The position numbers and the translations under genes are program-made. Positions 46,728-55,946 of a stretch of DNA of 64,000 nucleotides are shown piece after piece; within the stretch, counting starts at the first letter, position 1; every line of letters begins with the position of its first letter. The notes under the pieces are model-generated. The model worked only from the letters and a program-made list of their open reading frames with translations. It did not search any database and had not been told where the DNA came from. Source of the DNA: Ruegeria lacuscaerulensis (GTDB taxonomy: Bacteria; Pseudomonadota; Alphaproteobacteria; Rhodobacterales; Rhodobacteraceae); NCBI RefSeq assembly GCF_013034685.1, contig NZ_WQGO01000004.1, forward strand, positions 434,001 through 498,000. The letters run 5' to 3'.

Positions 46728-47171
46728 TCAGTTGCTGAAGGTGGCCAGATAGGCGGCGATATCTTCGGCGCCTTTTTTCAGCTGCACGCTCATGTTGGGG
46801 CGGGCGGTTTCGTCGTCCAGGTAGTCTTTGATGAAGCGGATCGGATCTTTTGAATAGGCGGCAATGTTGTCTTCGGTCCAGACAAGCCCCTCTTGCCCAG
46901 CGCGGATCATATCATCGGTGAACATGCTAATAGGCAGGCGTTCGCTTCCATTCAAGTAGTCAGTTTCTGTACCCGCAACGCGCCCGACCACGCCAAATAG
47001 ATTCGGTCCGGTGATTCCACCTTTGACCAGAACCTCATCACCCTTGATGATCGCGTGGCACGAGGAACACCGGTTATAAAGCGCCTTTCCTTTGGCTGCG
47101 TCCCCGGCGGCGCTGACCTGCGAGGACAGCGACAGAGCGAAAACAAACGTGATCAGGGGAAATTTGGGCAT
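46728..47171 (-). CDS. periplasmic class I cytochrome c
   Basis: From ATG 47171 the protein has 147 residues with a signal peptide (LITFVFALSLSSQVSA). The haem motif CSSCH follows GKALYNR, and a likely axial methionine is in ARPNMSVQLKKG near the C-terminus. The size and arrangement fit small soluble electron carriers of the cytochrome c2/c55x group. It is divergent from petABC, 490 bp away, and could shuttle electrons from the bc1 complex. Confidence 0.9.
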   Translation of the reverse strand: MPKFPLITFVFALSLSSQVSAAGDAAKGKALYNRCSSCHAIIKGDEVLVKGGITGPNLFGVVGRVAGTETDYLNGSERLPISMFTDDMIRAGQEGLVWTEDNIAAYSKDPIRFIKDYLDDETARPNMSVQLKKGAEDIAAYLATFSN

Positions 47172-47660
47172 GGGATGCGTCCTGCTGAGAATTGTCCTTG
47201 CCCGCGCCTTCTTGCATTCATCTTTGAAGTGCAATCGAAATCGCGTCTCAACTGGGCATTCTGAAATATCTAATTTGAACTCATATATTTAGCTGGGTCA
47301 AATCTGCCGAAAGTTGAAATTTTCATGGCCAAAATCAGGAAAATTATGGGTGATTTCACCTGAAATCTCCGGCCAGAATACTGAGACCCATCAGGGTGAC
47401 GGGCGTGCCCAAAGCAAACCGAATCACCCCAAGCAGACGTGGGCGAGCAAAGGTGGATTTTTCCGGTCAAACCGGCCCGGACCTTGAAAAAATACCCTGA
47501 CGTTGTGACATGAATGCCCAGATGCGGCGTAGTGCGCGCCTATGACCGCTGGACGAACCGATTTCTCCCGGATAGATAGCCGCGATGAGACGCCGCTTTG
47601 ATGCGGTGCTGATGCATGTTTGCCCGGTATCCTCCGGGCGCCGGAATCGGAGAAAACCTC
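47172..47660 (+). other. spacer carrying the petABC promoter region
   Basis: No supported gene lies here. The long minus-strand frame crossing it is a shadow of petA. A short coding-like minus-strand stretch (about 47360-47465) has no start codon and at most 36 codons. I could not place a convincing promoter, although bc1 transcription must begin here. Confidence 0.5.
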
Positions 47661-48245
47661 GTGTCCCACGCAGAAGACCACGAAGGCACCCGCAGAGATT
47701 TCCTCTACTACGTCGCTGGCGGCGCAGGTGTCGTTGCGACGGGTGCAGCCGTATGGCCCCTGATCAACCAAATGAATCCCTCGGCAGACGTTCAGGCGCT
47801 GTCCTCGATCCGTGTGGACGTGAGCGGCGTTGAGCCGGGGACGCAGCTGACTGTGAAATGGCTGGGTAAACCCGTCTTTATCCGTCACCGCACCGGTGCC
47901 GAGATCCAAGAGGCCAAAGAGCAGGACGCCGAAGGTCTGGATGCGCTGCCCGATCCACTGGCTCGCAACTTCAACCAACCGGCTGATGCGCCTGCGACCG
48001 ACGAAAACCGCGTGATGCCCTCGCCCGAGGGCGAAGCCCCCGGTGCCTGGCTGGTTCAGATGGGTGTGTGTACGCACCTGGGCTGTGTGCCGCTGGGTGA
48101 TGCCGGTGACTTTGGCGGCTGGTTCTGCCCCTGCCACGGTTCGCACTACGACTTGGCTGGCCGAATCCGTAAAGGCCCCGCGCCTGAAAACCTGCCTGTT
48201 CCGCCTGCGGAATGGACAGACAACAGCACCATTAAACTCGGCTAA
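47661..48245 (+). CDS. petA: ubiquinol-cytochrome c reductase Rieske iron-sulfur subunit
   Basis: I start at GTG 47661 (GGAG upstream), giving the [17 protein letters not shown]-terminus typical of Rhodobacter FbcF, and 194 residues. A twin-arginine anchor ([20 protein letters not shown]) precedes the Rieske domain. The cluster ligands are in CTHLGC and CPCHGSHYD. It is the high-potential electron acceptor of the cytochrome bc1 complex and first gene of petABC. Confidence 0.97.
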   Translation: MSHAEDHEGTRRDFLYYVAGGAGVVATGAAVWPLINQMNPSADVQALSSIRVDVSGVEPGTQLTVKWLGKPVFIRHRTGAEIQEAKEQDAEGLDALPDPLARNFNQPADAPATDENRVMPSPEGEAPGAWLVQMGVCTHLGCVPLGDAGDFGGWFCPCHGSHYDLAGRIRKGPAPENLPVPPAEWTDNSTIKLG

Positions 48246-48256
48246 GGGAGACCCAG

Positions 48257-49588
48257 ATGTCCGGAATTCCCCACGATCATTACGAGCCGAAGACAAACGG
48301 CGAGAAATGGCTGAACAGCCGCCTGCCCATCGTCGGCCTGATTTACGACACCATCATGATCCCCACCCCCAAGAACCTGAACTGGTGGTGGATCTGGGGC
48401 ATCGTCCTGGCGTTCTGCCTGGCGCTGCAAATCGTCACCGGTATCGTTCTGGTGATGCACTACACCCCGCATGTTGATCTGGCCTTTGCCAGCATCGAGC
48501 ACATCATGCGCAACGTGAATGGCGGCTATATGCTGCGCTACCTGCACATGAACGGCGCATCGCTGTTCTTTGTTGCGGTCTACATCCACATCTTCCGTGG
48601 CCTGTTCTACGGCTCGTACAAAGCCCCGCGTGAGATCACGTGGATCATCGGGATGCTGATTTACCTGATGATGATGGGTACTGCCTTCATGGGCTATGTT
48701 CTGCCCTGGGGTCAGATGTCCTTCTGGGGAGCGACCGTGATCACCGGACTGTTTGGCGCGATCCCCTTCGTTGGCGACGCGATCCAGACCTGGCTGCTGG
48801 GTGGACCCGCGGTGGACAACGCTACGCTGAACCGCTTCTTCTCGCTGCACTATCTGCTGCCGTTCGTGATTGCGGCGCTGGTGATCGTGCATATCTGGGC
48901 CTTCCACACCACCGGCAACAACAACCCCACGGGTGTTGAGGTTCGCCGTACGTCGAAAGCCGATGCCGAGAAAGACACCCTGCCCTTCTGGCCGTATTTC
49001 GTGATCAAGGATCTGTTCGCACTGGCCGTGATCCTGGTCGTGTTCTGGGCGGTTGTCGGCTTCATGCCGAACTATCTGGGCCACCCCGATAACTACATTG
49101 AAGCCAACCCGCTGGTCACGCCGGCACACATCGTGCCTGAATGGTACTTCCTGCCATTCTACGCGATCCTGCGTGCCTTCACCGGCGAGGTCTGGGTTGT
49201 GCAATTCGCCAGCTTCATCACCGGCGGCATCATCGACGCCAAATTCTTTGGTGTTCTGGCGATGTTCGGTGCGATCCTGGCGATGGCGCTGGCCCCGTGG
49301 CTGGACACATCGACCGTGCGTTCGGGCAAATACCGTCCGATGTTCAAATGGTGGTTCTACCTGCTGATCGTCGACTTCTTTGCCCTGATGTGGCTGGGTG
49401 CGATGCCCGCCGAGGAGCCCTATGCGACCTTCTCGCTGATCGCGTCCGCCTACTGGTTCGCCTATTTCTTCGTGATCCTGCCGATCCTGGGTGTCATCGA
49501 AAAGCCCGATGCCCAGCCGGAGACGATCGAAGAAGACTTCAACGCGCATTATGGCAAGGCTGACGCCGACGCCACGCCGGCCGAGTAA
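48257..49588 (+). CDS. petB: cytochrome b subunit of the bc1 complex
   Basis: The 443-residue protein has eight transmembrane helices and the conserved haem-binding histidines ([26 protein letters not shown] [20 protein letters not shown]). The Qo-site PEWY motif ([15 protein letters not shown]) is present, as is [18 protein letters not shown]. It carries haems bL and bH and both quinone sites. It starts 11 bp after petA. Confidence 0.98.
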   Translation: MSGIPHDHYEPKTNGEKWLNSRLPIVGLIYDTIMIPTPKNLNWWWIWGIVLAFCLALQIVTGIVLVMHYTPHVDLAFASIEHIMRNVNGGYMLRYLHMNGASLFFVAVYIHIFRGLFYGSYKAPREITWIIGMLIYLMMMGTAFMGYVLPWGQMSFWGATVITGLFGAIPFVGDAIQTWLLGGPAVDNATLNRFFSLHYLLPFVIAALVIVHIWAFHTTGNNNPTGVEVRRTSKADAEKDTLPFWPYFVIKDLFALAVILVVFWAVVGFMPNYLGHPDNYIEANPLVTPAHIVPEWYFLPFYAILRAFTGEVWVVQFASFITGGIIDAKFFGVLAMFGAILAMALAPWLDTSTVRSGKYRPMFKWWFYLLIVDFFALMWLGAMPAEEPYATFSLIASAYWFAYFFVILPILGVIEKPDAQPETIEEDFNAHYGKADADATPAE

Positions 49589-49605
49589 GAAGAGGGACCG
49601 GAAAC

Positions 49606-50391
49606 ATGTTCAAGAAACTTGCAATCGGTGCCGCGTTTGCCTTGGCCCTTACCCCTGCTGCGTCTTTCGCCGCAGGTGGCGGCGAGCAGCATATCGAGGA
49701 TTTCCACTTCTCGTTCGAAGGGCCGTTTGGCACCTGGGACAAGCACCAGCTGCAGCGCGGTCTTCAGATCTACACCGAGGTCTGCGCAGCCTGCCACGGC
49801 CTGCAATATGTACCTCTGCGTGATCTGGAAGCGCTGGGATACTCGGAAGAAGAAGTGATCGCCTATTCGGCAGAGAACTTCGAAGTGTTCGATCCCGAGC
49901 TGGATGATTTCCGCGCGGCCATCCCGACCGACCACTTCCCGGCCAACAATGGCGTTGGTGCACCGGACCTGAGCCTGATGGCCAAAGCACGTGCCGGATT
50001 CCACGGCCCATACGGTCTGGGGATCAACCAGCTGTTCAAAGGCATGGGTGGTGCGGAATACATCGCCTCACTGCTGGACGGTTATACCGGTGAGGAAAAA
50101 GAAGAGGCCGGCACCATTCTCTATGAGAACAAGGCTTTCCCCGGTGGCTGGATTTCAATGGCACCTCCTATGTCGGATGATCAGGTTGAATTCGCCGATG
50201 GCCACCCCGCCACGGTCGAAGCCATGTCCGAGGATATTGCGGCCTTCCTGATGTGGACGGCTGAGCCCAAGATGATGGAGCGGAAGTATTCCGGTTTTGT
50301 GGGCGTGATCTTCCTGTCGGTTCTGTCCGTGCTGCTGTATCTGGTGAACAAGCGCCTGTGGGCCGGTGTCAAAGGCAAGCGCAAGGACTAA
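49606..50391 (+). CDS. petC: cytochrome c1 subunit of the bc1 complex
   Basis: The 261-residue protein has a signal peptide ([19 protein letters not shown]), the haem motif CAACHG after YTEV, and the C-terminal membrane anchor [16 protein letters not shown] followed by a basic tail. It passes electrons from the Rieske protein to soluble cytochrome c. It ends the petABC operon; a terminator follows 26 bp after the stop. Confidence 0.97.
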   Translation: MFKKLAIGAAFALALTPAASFAAGGGEQHIEDFHFSFEGPFGTWDKHQLQRGLQIYTEVCAACHGLQYVPLRDLEALGYSEEEVIAYSAENFEVFDPELDDFRAAIPTDHFPANNGVGAPDLSLMAKARAGFHGPYGLGINQLFKGMGGAEYIASLLDGYTGEEKEEAGTILYENKAFPGGWISMAPPMSDDQVEFADGHPATVEAMSEDIAAFLMWTAEPKMMERKYSGFVGVIFLSVLSVLLYLVNKRLWAGVKGKRKD

Positions 50392-50417
50392 TGTTTATGC
50401 ATCGCTGAAATTGAAAA

Positions 50418-50448
50418 CCCCCGCGCCATCCGGTTGCGGGGGTTTTTT
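50418..50448 (+). terminator. rho-independent terminator of petABC
   Basis: The stem CCCCCGC/GCGGGGG around an 11-nt loop is followed by TTTTTT. Confidence 0.9.
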
Positions 50449-50462
50449 GTTGCAGGCGAGGT

Positions 50463-50536
50463 GAAGGGGCCAGCCCCTTCTAGGCCTGTGGCCAATTCAT
50501 CCCCGAGATATTTATGGCCAGATGAAAGGCGGATCA
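50463..50536 (+). repeat. hairpin-hairpin-tail element, copy B
   Basis: GAAGGGGC-CA-GCCCCTTC (50463-50480) is followed by GGCC-TGT-GGCC (50483-50493), then the tail CCCCGAGATATTTATGGCCA-GATGAAAGG (50501-50529), which reaches to 4 bp from the mtaB stop. Confidence 0.55.
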
Positions 50537-51790
50537 GGCTTTGAGTTGGCTGCTCGTGTGACCGGTGATCGTGGCGGTGACGATCTGCCCTTCGGGTTGG
50601 GGGGTGGTGAAGGTGACTTCAGTGAATTGCTCAGTGCGGCCCATATGCGGGTTTTCCATCAGGATGTGATGGGTTTTGCCAAGTTGAGCTGTCAGGTGTT
50701 CGGCGACCTGAGCGTCTCCGGCGGCGCGCAGCCGGGCGGCGCGGGCTTTGATGATGGTACCGTTGATTTGCTGTGGGATACGGGCGGCCGGTGTGCCTTC
50801 GCGTTTGGAATAGGGAAAGACATGCAGCCAGGTCAGGTCGCAATCCGCAACCAGTTTCAGCGAGTTTTCGAAATGGGCGTCCGTTTCGGTGGGGAAGCCT
50901 GCGATGATATCCGCGCCAAAGGTCATGTCAGGGCGCAGCTTGCGGGCCTCTTCGGTGAAACGGATGGCCTCGTCGCGCAGGTGGCGGCGTTTCATGCGTT
51001 TCAGGATCAGGTCGTCGCCATGTTGCAGCGACAGGTGCAAATGCGGCATCAGGCGCGGTTCGGTCGCGATTGCCTGCATCAGGTTTTCATCAACCTCGAT
51101 CGAGTCGATCGAACTGATCCGCAGGCGCGGCAGGTCCGGCACCAGCTTGAGGATACGCATCACCAGATCACCTAGCTTCGGCTGAGCAGGCAGGTCAGCG
51201 CCCCATGAGGTCAGGTCGACACCTGTAAGCACAACCTCGTTAAAGCCCCGGTCCACCAGCCGCTTGATTTGGTCCACCACCACGCCCGCAGGGACGCTGC
51301 GCGAGTTGCCACGGCCATAAGGAATGATGCAGAAGGTGCAACGATGATCACAGCCGTTCTGGACCTGCACATAGGCGCGGGATCGCGTGCCGAAGCCGTC
51401 GATCAGGTGACCTGCGGTCTCGGTCACGGACATGATGTCATCGACCTGTACCGCCTCGGTCTGACCAATGAAATCGGCGGCCATGCCTTTCCACGTGTCG
51501 GGCTGCATCTTTTCGGTATTACCGATGACCGCATCGACTTCGTCCATTTTGGCGAAGGTTTCGGGTTCGGTTTGGGCCGCGCAACCGGTCACGATCAGAC
51601 GCGCATCGGGGTTCTCGCGACGCAGCTTGCGGATTTCCTGCCGGGCTTTACGCACGGCCTCGGCCGTCACGGCGCAGGTGTTCACCACAACGGCGTTGGA
51701 CAGACCCGCCTGTTGCGACAGTTCTTTCATCGCCTCGGTCTCATAGGCGTTCAGGCGGCAGCCCAGAGTGGTGAACTTGGGTGCGCTCAT
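50534..51790 (-). CDS. mtaB: tRNA t6A37 methylthiotransferase MtaB
   Basis: The 418-residue protein has the MTTase N-terminal domain (TLGCRLNAYETEAM, VVNTCAVTAEAVRKARQ), the radical-SAM CxxxCxxC motif (NGCDHRCTFCIIPYGRGNSR), and a C-terminal TRAM-like region (EQFTEVTFTTPQPEGQIV). The FGCRLN-type start and the GCAAQT segment fit MtaB rather than MiaB or RimO. It converts t6A37 to ms2t6A37 in tRNA. Its start overlaps the dapF stop (ATGA). Confidence 0.93.
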   Translation of the reverse strand: MSAPKFTTLGCRLNAYETEAMKELSQQAGLSNAVVVNTCAVTAEAVRKARQEIRKLRRENPDARLIVTGCAAQTEPETFAKMDEVDAVIGNTEKMQPDTWKGMAADFIGQTEAVQVDDIMSVTETAGHLIDGFGTRSRAYVQVQNGCDHRCTFCIIPYGRGNSRSVPAGVVVDQIKRLVDRGFNEVVLTGVDLTSWGADLPAQPKLGDLVMRILKLVPDLPRLRISSIDSIEVDENLMQAIATEPRLMPHLHLSLQHGDDLILKRMKRRHLRDEAIRFTEEARKLRPDMTFGADIIAGFPTETDAHFENSLKLVADCDLTWLHVFPYSKREGTPAARIPQQINGTIIKARAARLRAAGDAQVAEHLTAQLGKTHHILMENPHMGRTEQFTEVTFTTPQPEGQIVTATITGHTSSQLKA

Positions 51791-52629
51791 CCCAGAGCCC
51801 CCAGAAACTCAGGGGTCAGCGTTCCCGAGAAGACATGGGCCGTGGGGCCGGTCATCCAGACGCCATCCTCGCGCCAGTCGATCCAGATCGTGCCACCGTC
51901 CAGTTCGATCTGCACCTTGCGCCCGGTCAAGCCGCGCCGTGCAGCCGCCACCGCTGTGGCACAGGAGGACGAGCCAGAGGCCAGCGTGATGCCCACGCCG
52001 CGCTCCCACACGCGCATACGGATGTGATCGGGGCCGATGATCTGCGCCACCTGAACGTTCGTGCGTTCGGGATAAAGCGGGTGATATTCGTAGCGCGATC
52101 CGAATTCTTCCAGCGGGATTGCCTCGGCATTGTCCACAAAAAAGGTGCAGTGCGGGTTGCCCATTCCAGTCGCCGAGGGCCCGCCTTCGATGGGCAGTTC
52201 GAGTGTATCAACCTCTTCAGCCAGCGGGATCTGCTGCCACTCCAGCTGCGGTGGACCCATATTGACCGAGGTCAGCCCATCGCCCGCGTCGCGCGCATAA
52301 AGCGTACCGCGTTCCGTCGTCAGGGTCAGCTCGGGCTTGCCGGTTTCCTCCATCAGGAAGCGGGCGATACAGCGCGTGGCATTCCCGCACGCAGCCGAGG
52401 TCGACCCGTCCGCATTATAGAACACCAGATGCGCATCCGATTCGCCGTTTTCGATGACTGCCAACTGATCAAAGCCGACGCCAAACTGACGGTGCCCGAT
52501 TCCCTTTGCCAGGGCGGGCGTCAGTTCAATGCTTTGCGCACGCGCATCCACAATGACAAAGTCATTGCCCAGCCCGTGCATCTTCATGAAGGGCAAACCC
52601 GAAGTCAGTATTCGTTGCATGGCGGGCAT
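51787..52629 (-). CDS. dapF: diaminopimelate epimerase
   Basis: The protein has about 280 residues, using ATG 52629 (GGCAGGG upstream); ATG 52620 is an alternative. MKMHGLGNDFVIVDAR is the family N-terminus, and the two catalytic cysteines lie in AACGNATRC and GSSSCATAV. It interconverts LL- and meso-diaminopimelate for lysine and peptidoglycan synthesis. It is co-transcribed with mtaB, a common pairing in this group. Confidence 0.95.
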   Translation of the reverse strand: MPAMQRILTSGLPFMKMHGLGNDFVIVDARAQSIELTPALAKGIGHRQFGVGFDQLAVIENGESDAHLVFYNADGSTSAACGNATRCIARFLMEETGKPELTLTTERGTLYARDAGDGLTSVNMGPPQLEWQQIPLAEEVDTLELPIEGGPSATGMGNPHCTFFVDNAEAIPLEEFGSRYEYHPLYPERTNVQVAQIIGPDHIRMRVWERGVGITLASGSSSCATAVAAARRGLTGRKVQIELDGGTIWIDWREDGVWMTGPTAHVFSGTLTPEFLGALG

Positions 52630-52685
52630 ATAACCCTGCCTTTGAAATGAATCCACCCTATCGCGCAGATTCCTGAAAAAAGGGG

Positions 52686-52714
52686 TTGACCCCCCTGCGT
52701 CCCCTGCCTAATTA
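52686..52714 (+). promoter_or_regulatory. candidate promoter upstream of tRNA-Lys
   Basis: TTGACC, 17 bp and TAATTA form a good sigma-70-type promoter on the plus strand. Transcription would begin near 52721, about 120 nt before the tRNA. Confidence 0.5.
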
Positions 52715-52840
52715 GGCCGCCTATCGGGTCGCCGAAACGTAAGAAATTACAGGCGGAACGAAGCGTGAAATAAGGACTTGCACCCGATCGGGAAAATGCC
52801 TTAGAGAGCGCCACGGATCGAAGGATCTAGACAAAAGAGT

Positions 52841-52916
52841 GGGCCGTTAGCTCAGTTGGTAGAGCAACTGACTTTTAATCAGTGGGTCGCAGGTTCGAAT
52901 CCTGCACGGCTCACCA
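52841..52916 (+). tRNA. tRNA-Lys (anticodon UUU)
   Basis: A complete cloverleaf is visible. The acceptor stem GGGCCGT pairs with ACGGCTC (one G-T). The anticodon loop CTTTTAA carries TTT, the T-arm is GCAGGTTCGAATCCTGC, and CCA is encoded. TTTTTT follows as a likely terminator. Its 3' end is imperfectly duplicated at 54499-54537. Confidence 0.96.
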
Positions 52917-53155
52917 CTTTTTTCCTTTCTACAATGTTGTGTGGGTGATTTCTGGTCTTCTGCCATCGGGGTTTGTCTAACAGAAGCAATGTAACACGGT
53001 TTCTGGTGTTGTTGTTCTACGGCCGCATGGCAATGCGCCACATGGTTTGGATCGTTTTGTCATCCAGTTTGTAAGGTTTTCAATGGTCCGAAAAGAGGCG
53101 AGGCCCATATCCGCATAGCGAACAGCTTTGAGATTTTGAAAAACATCAAGTTGGG

Positions 53156-54238
53156 TTACTCAACCGCCACTTCCTGATCCAGAACCATATTTAGAACAAA
53201 CTCTGTTGCCGGGTCTGTTAGTTCGTGATCGGCAATGGCCTTGAACTGTTGGTGCAGTGGTGTCTGTCCCCAATTTCGCGTAGCGAAAGCAATCCGAGCC
53301 GCGAGGGTACGATCTCTTTCCAGAACCGTTAATAGGATTGCGATAATCTCACCTCTGAACCTCGGCTGAGACGATCCAGCCTCTGTTAAAGCCCGGACGA
53401 ACGCCCATTTGTCATCATCCGTCATTTGATTACCTTGAAGTACCAGATCAATCGATTTGATTGCCAATGCTCCATCTGCCTCTATGCCAGCAAGCGCCCA
53501 TTCAAATGCGTTTAGGCCCCCGTTATTTAGTGCTTTGATGTATCGCTGACGTACGATTGAGCGGGCATGCGTGTCGCTTTGCAGGCCAAGCAGGCGTATG
53601 ACGGTGGGCCTGTAGACAAAGCGATCCAGTCTATTGAGCTCTTCCAAGATCTGGTTCGTTGAAACCCTGTCTCCTATCGGGCGCACCAAGTCGTAGGGTG
53701 CTCGACCAATTTCAACCAAGGCAGTGCTGTGTAATACGTGATCAGAGTGCCACAGATAGTCAGAGAAGAACGAAATTCGGTCAGAGCTATCCGTTTCTCC
53801 ATAACTCCAAAGCTGACCGACGGAGCGAAGTTTCCCGATAAACTCTTTTCGCTCTGGGGTCATCGTGAATATGCGTTTCCATCCCCTCGAAAAACTGCGC
53901 CCGGCTCTGTCTGTGCGCGTTGCTCCATATGTGAAAAGAACTGTATTCGTTGGATCAGAGCGGAATGCGCGCCTCGTTACGCTATCAACCAGAAATGGAA
54001 TTTCGGGAATTTCTTTTAACCTGTCGTCCGAGCCCTTTAAGACTCGTCTAATTGAGAACTTGAATGGGTTCCCTGACGTGGGGCCAGCCAATACGATGAC
54101 CTCGGCGGCAAGGACGTGATCAGCAATAGAGGCTTTTGGAAGCTCTACACACACCGTACAAGCATGCAAAACGCGAGGAGCTGTTAGCCCAACAAAGCAG
54201 GTCAGAACGATCAAAAAACTTCGTATACTTGAACGCAT
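53156..54238 (-). CDS. secreted protein of unknown function with NTR-like start and helical C-terminal part
   Basis: Of 360 residues, a signal peptide runs to about residue 26 (FLIVLTCFVGLTAPRVLHA), directly followed by a CTVC motif. The first 110 mature residues (ASIADHVLAAEVIVLAGP, KFSIRRVLKG) recall NTR/TIMP-like domains that start with cysteines. The rest is helical and repeat-like, reminiscent of HEAT-type solenoids. I do not recognise a family. It is the only gene between the tRNA-Lys gene and its duplicated 3' end and has lower GC than its neighbours, suggesting transfer. Confidence 0.7.
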   Translation of the reverse strand: MRSSIRSFLIVLTCFVGLTAPRVLHACTVCVELPKASIADHVLAAEVIVLAGPTSGNPFKFSIRRVLKGSDDRLKEIPEIPFLVDSVTRRAFRSDPTNTVLFTYGATRTDRAGRSFSRGWKRIFTMTPERKEFIGKLRSVGQLWSYGETDSSDRISFFSDYLWHSDHVLHSTALVEIGRAPYDLVRPIGDRVSTNQILEELNRLDRFVYRPTVIRLLGLQSDTHARSIVRQRYIKALNNGGLNAFEWALAGIEADGALAIKSIDLVLQGNQMTDDDKWAFVRALTEAGSSQPRFRGEIIAILLTVLERDRTLAARIAFATRNWGQTPLHQQFKAIADHELTDPATEFVLNMVLDQEVAVE

Positions 54239-54498
54239 CGTGTTTTCATCTTTTTCAAAACGACAAACAACAACATCGTTTTATAGAGATTTTTGTGTCC
54301 ACAGGATAGTCAATGCCGGGAATAGTCTCCTCGCCAATCAACGAGAGCTAAGAAAAGGTTTGATTTCCGCACACTCCAGACTTTGTGTAACCAGTCCCGA
54401 ACGTCAAAATGTGCAGGCGGGTCGGAACGGGCTTCAATGCTGTTCGAATGGTCACGGTACAAAAGAACTAAGATACGCTTCTACAACGCCTCGGTAGC

Positions 54499-54537
54499 GG
54501 ATCTCAGGTCCAAATCCTCCACGGCTCACCACTTTTT
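54499..54537 (+). repeat. imperfect duplicate of the tRNA-Lys 3' end
   Basis: This 39-bp segment matches tRNA-Lys positions 52884-52922 at 34 of 39 bases; the last 18 (CACGGCTCACCACTTTTT) are identical. The offset is 1615 bp. It lies in the gene-free spacer 54239-54821, otherwise without recognisable features. It may be an old attachment-site copy. Confidence 0.75.
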
Positions 54538-54821
54538 CAGAACAAATTACGCAAATGATTTAAGTCAGGTAACTTTCATCCATTACTTTAAACATCCGGT
54601 GGGCTTTCCTCGAAACTGAACCTGTCGCGGTGACCAACTAAATGGGTTGAATATCCGGACACTGACAAGGCACGGAAATAGCGCCTCGCCCATCTTTTCC
54701 AAACCGAATGTCATTTTTCAAAACGACACTAGGGCTTACTTACCGCTGATCTTGGGCTTTCTTTTTCCATTTACCCTCTTACAGTTTCCAAACATCGACA
54801 CATCAAAAGAGGCCTTGGACC

Positions 54822-55922
54822 GTGGCACGTATCGAAAACCTCTCGGCGCGATTGTTCAATGTTCCGCTGGCCGAGGTGCTGGTGGACGCAAAGCACGGCG
54901 ATCACACGTTTTTCCAGCTTGTCACCGTCACGGTTCGCACGGATGACGGGGCCGAGGGGGTTGGCTATACCTATACCGGAGGCAAAGGCGGTCATGCCAT
55001 TCTTGCGATGATCCAGCATGACTTGGCACCTTTTCTGGTCGGAAAGGACTCGGATCATATAGAAGATCTGTATGACGCCATGCAGTGGCATGTGCACTAC
55101 GTGGCGCGGGGCGGCATCGCCTCATTTGCGATCTCGGCCGTCGATATTGCGCTGTGGGACCAGCGGGGCAAACGCACCGGCGCACCGCTTTGGCAAATGG
55201 CCGGGGGTACAGCGGACCGCTGCAAGGCTTATGCGGGGGGGATCGACCTGAACTTCTCACTCAACAAGTTGTTGCACCAGACCGAAGGGTATCTGTCACG
55301 CGGGTTCAACGGGGTGAAGATCAAAGTGGGTCAGCCTGATTTGGCTGATGATCTGGACCGCGCAAAAGCCGTGCGTCAGATGTTGGGACCGGATAGGTTC
55401 TTCATGGTCGACGCAAACTATTCAATGACAGTGGATCAGGCGATCACCGCCGCTAAGGGATTCGCCGAGCACGATATCCTGTGGTTCGAAGAACCCACGA
55501 TTCCTGATGACTACAAAGGCTATGGCCGTATCGCTGACGCCACGGGTGTTCCGCTGGCCATGGGGGAAAACCTGCACACCATCCATGAGTTCGAATACGC
55601 CTTTGACGACGCCAAACTAAGCTTCATCCAACCCGACGCGTCGAATTGCGGCGGCATCACCGGCTGGCTGCGGGTCGCGGCGCTGAGCGCCAAGCACAAT
55701 ATCCCGGTTTGCAGTCACGGAATGCAGGAGCTGCACGTAAGTCTTGTGTCCGCGCAACCCAACGCGGGTTGGCTTGAGGTTCATTCTTTTCCCATCGACC
55801 AGTACACGACCCGCCCTCTGGTCGTTGAAAACTGTCTGGCGGTGGCCCCGAATACGCCGGGCATCGGGGTCGAGTTTGATTGGGACAAGCTGAACGCCGA
55901 ACATATGGAAGTGCCCGCGTAA
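54822..55922 (+). CDS. enolase-superfamily (mandelate racemase-like) sugar-acid dehydratase or racemase
   Basis: The start is GTG 54822 with AAGAGG 10 nt upstream. The 366-residue protein has the MR-subgroup residues: KIK ([10 protein letters not shown]), the metal ligands MVDANYS, LWFEEPT and MGENL, and a candidate general-base histidine in CSHGMQELH. The N-terminal capping region reads [16 protein letters not shown] and [10 protein letters not shown]. Such enzymes usually dehydrate aldonates or aldarates. It faces the minus-strand sugar operon and probably belongs to the same pathway, but its substrate cannot be read from sequence. Confidence 0.88.
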   Translation: MARIENLSARLFNVPLAEVLVDAKHGDHTFFQLVTVTVRTDDGAEGVGYTYTGGKGGHAILAMIQHDLAPFLVGKDSDHIEDLYDAMQWHVHYVARGGIASFAISAVDIALWDQRGKRTGAPLWQMAGGTADRCKAYAGGIDLNFSLNKLLHQTEGYLSRGFNGVKIKVGQPDLADDLDRAKAVRQMLGPDRFFMVDANYSMTVDQAITAAKGFAEHDILWFEEPTIPDDYKGYGRIADATGVPLAMGENLHTIHEFEYAFDDAKLSFIQPDASNCGGITGWLRVAALSAKHNIPVCSHGMQELHVSLVSAQPNAGWLEVHSFPIDQYTTRPLVVENCLAVAPNTPGIGVEFDWDKLNAEHMEVPA

Positions 55923-55935
55923 GTCACGCGGGCAC
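55911..55935. terminator. hairpin across the stop codon, between convergent genes
   Basis: GTGCCCGCG-TAAGTCA-CGCGGGCAC is a perfect 9-bp-arm hairpin whose loop includes the stop codon of the enolase-superfamily gene. There is no T-run, so terminator function is only likely. Confidence 0.45.
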
Positions 55936-55946
55936 AGGTGCGCGCG

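Noticed and set aside
48242..49549. 435-codon minus-strand open frame across petB
   Set aside because: It lies wholly over petB, is rich in His, Gln, Arg and Asp as expected for the antisense of a membrane protein, and has no recognisable domain.
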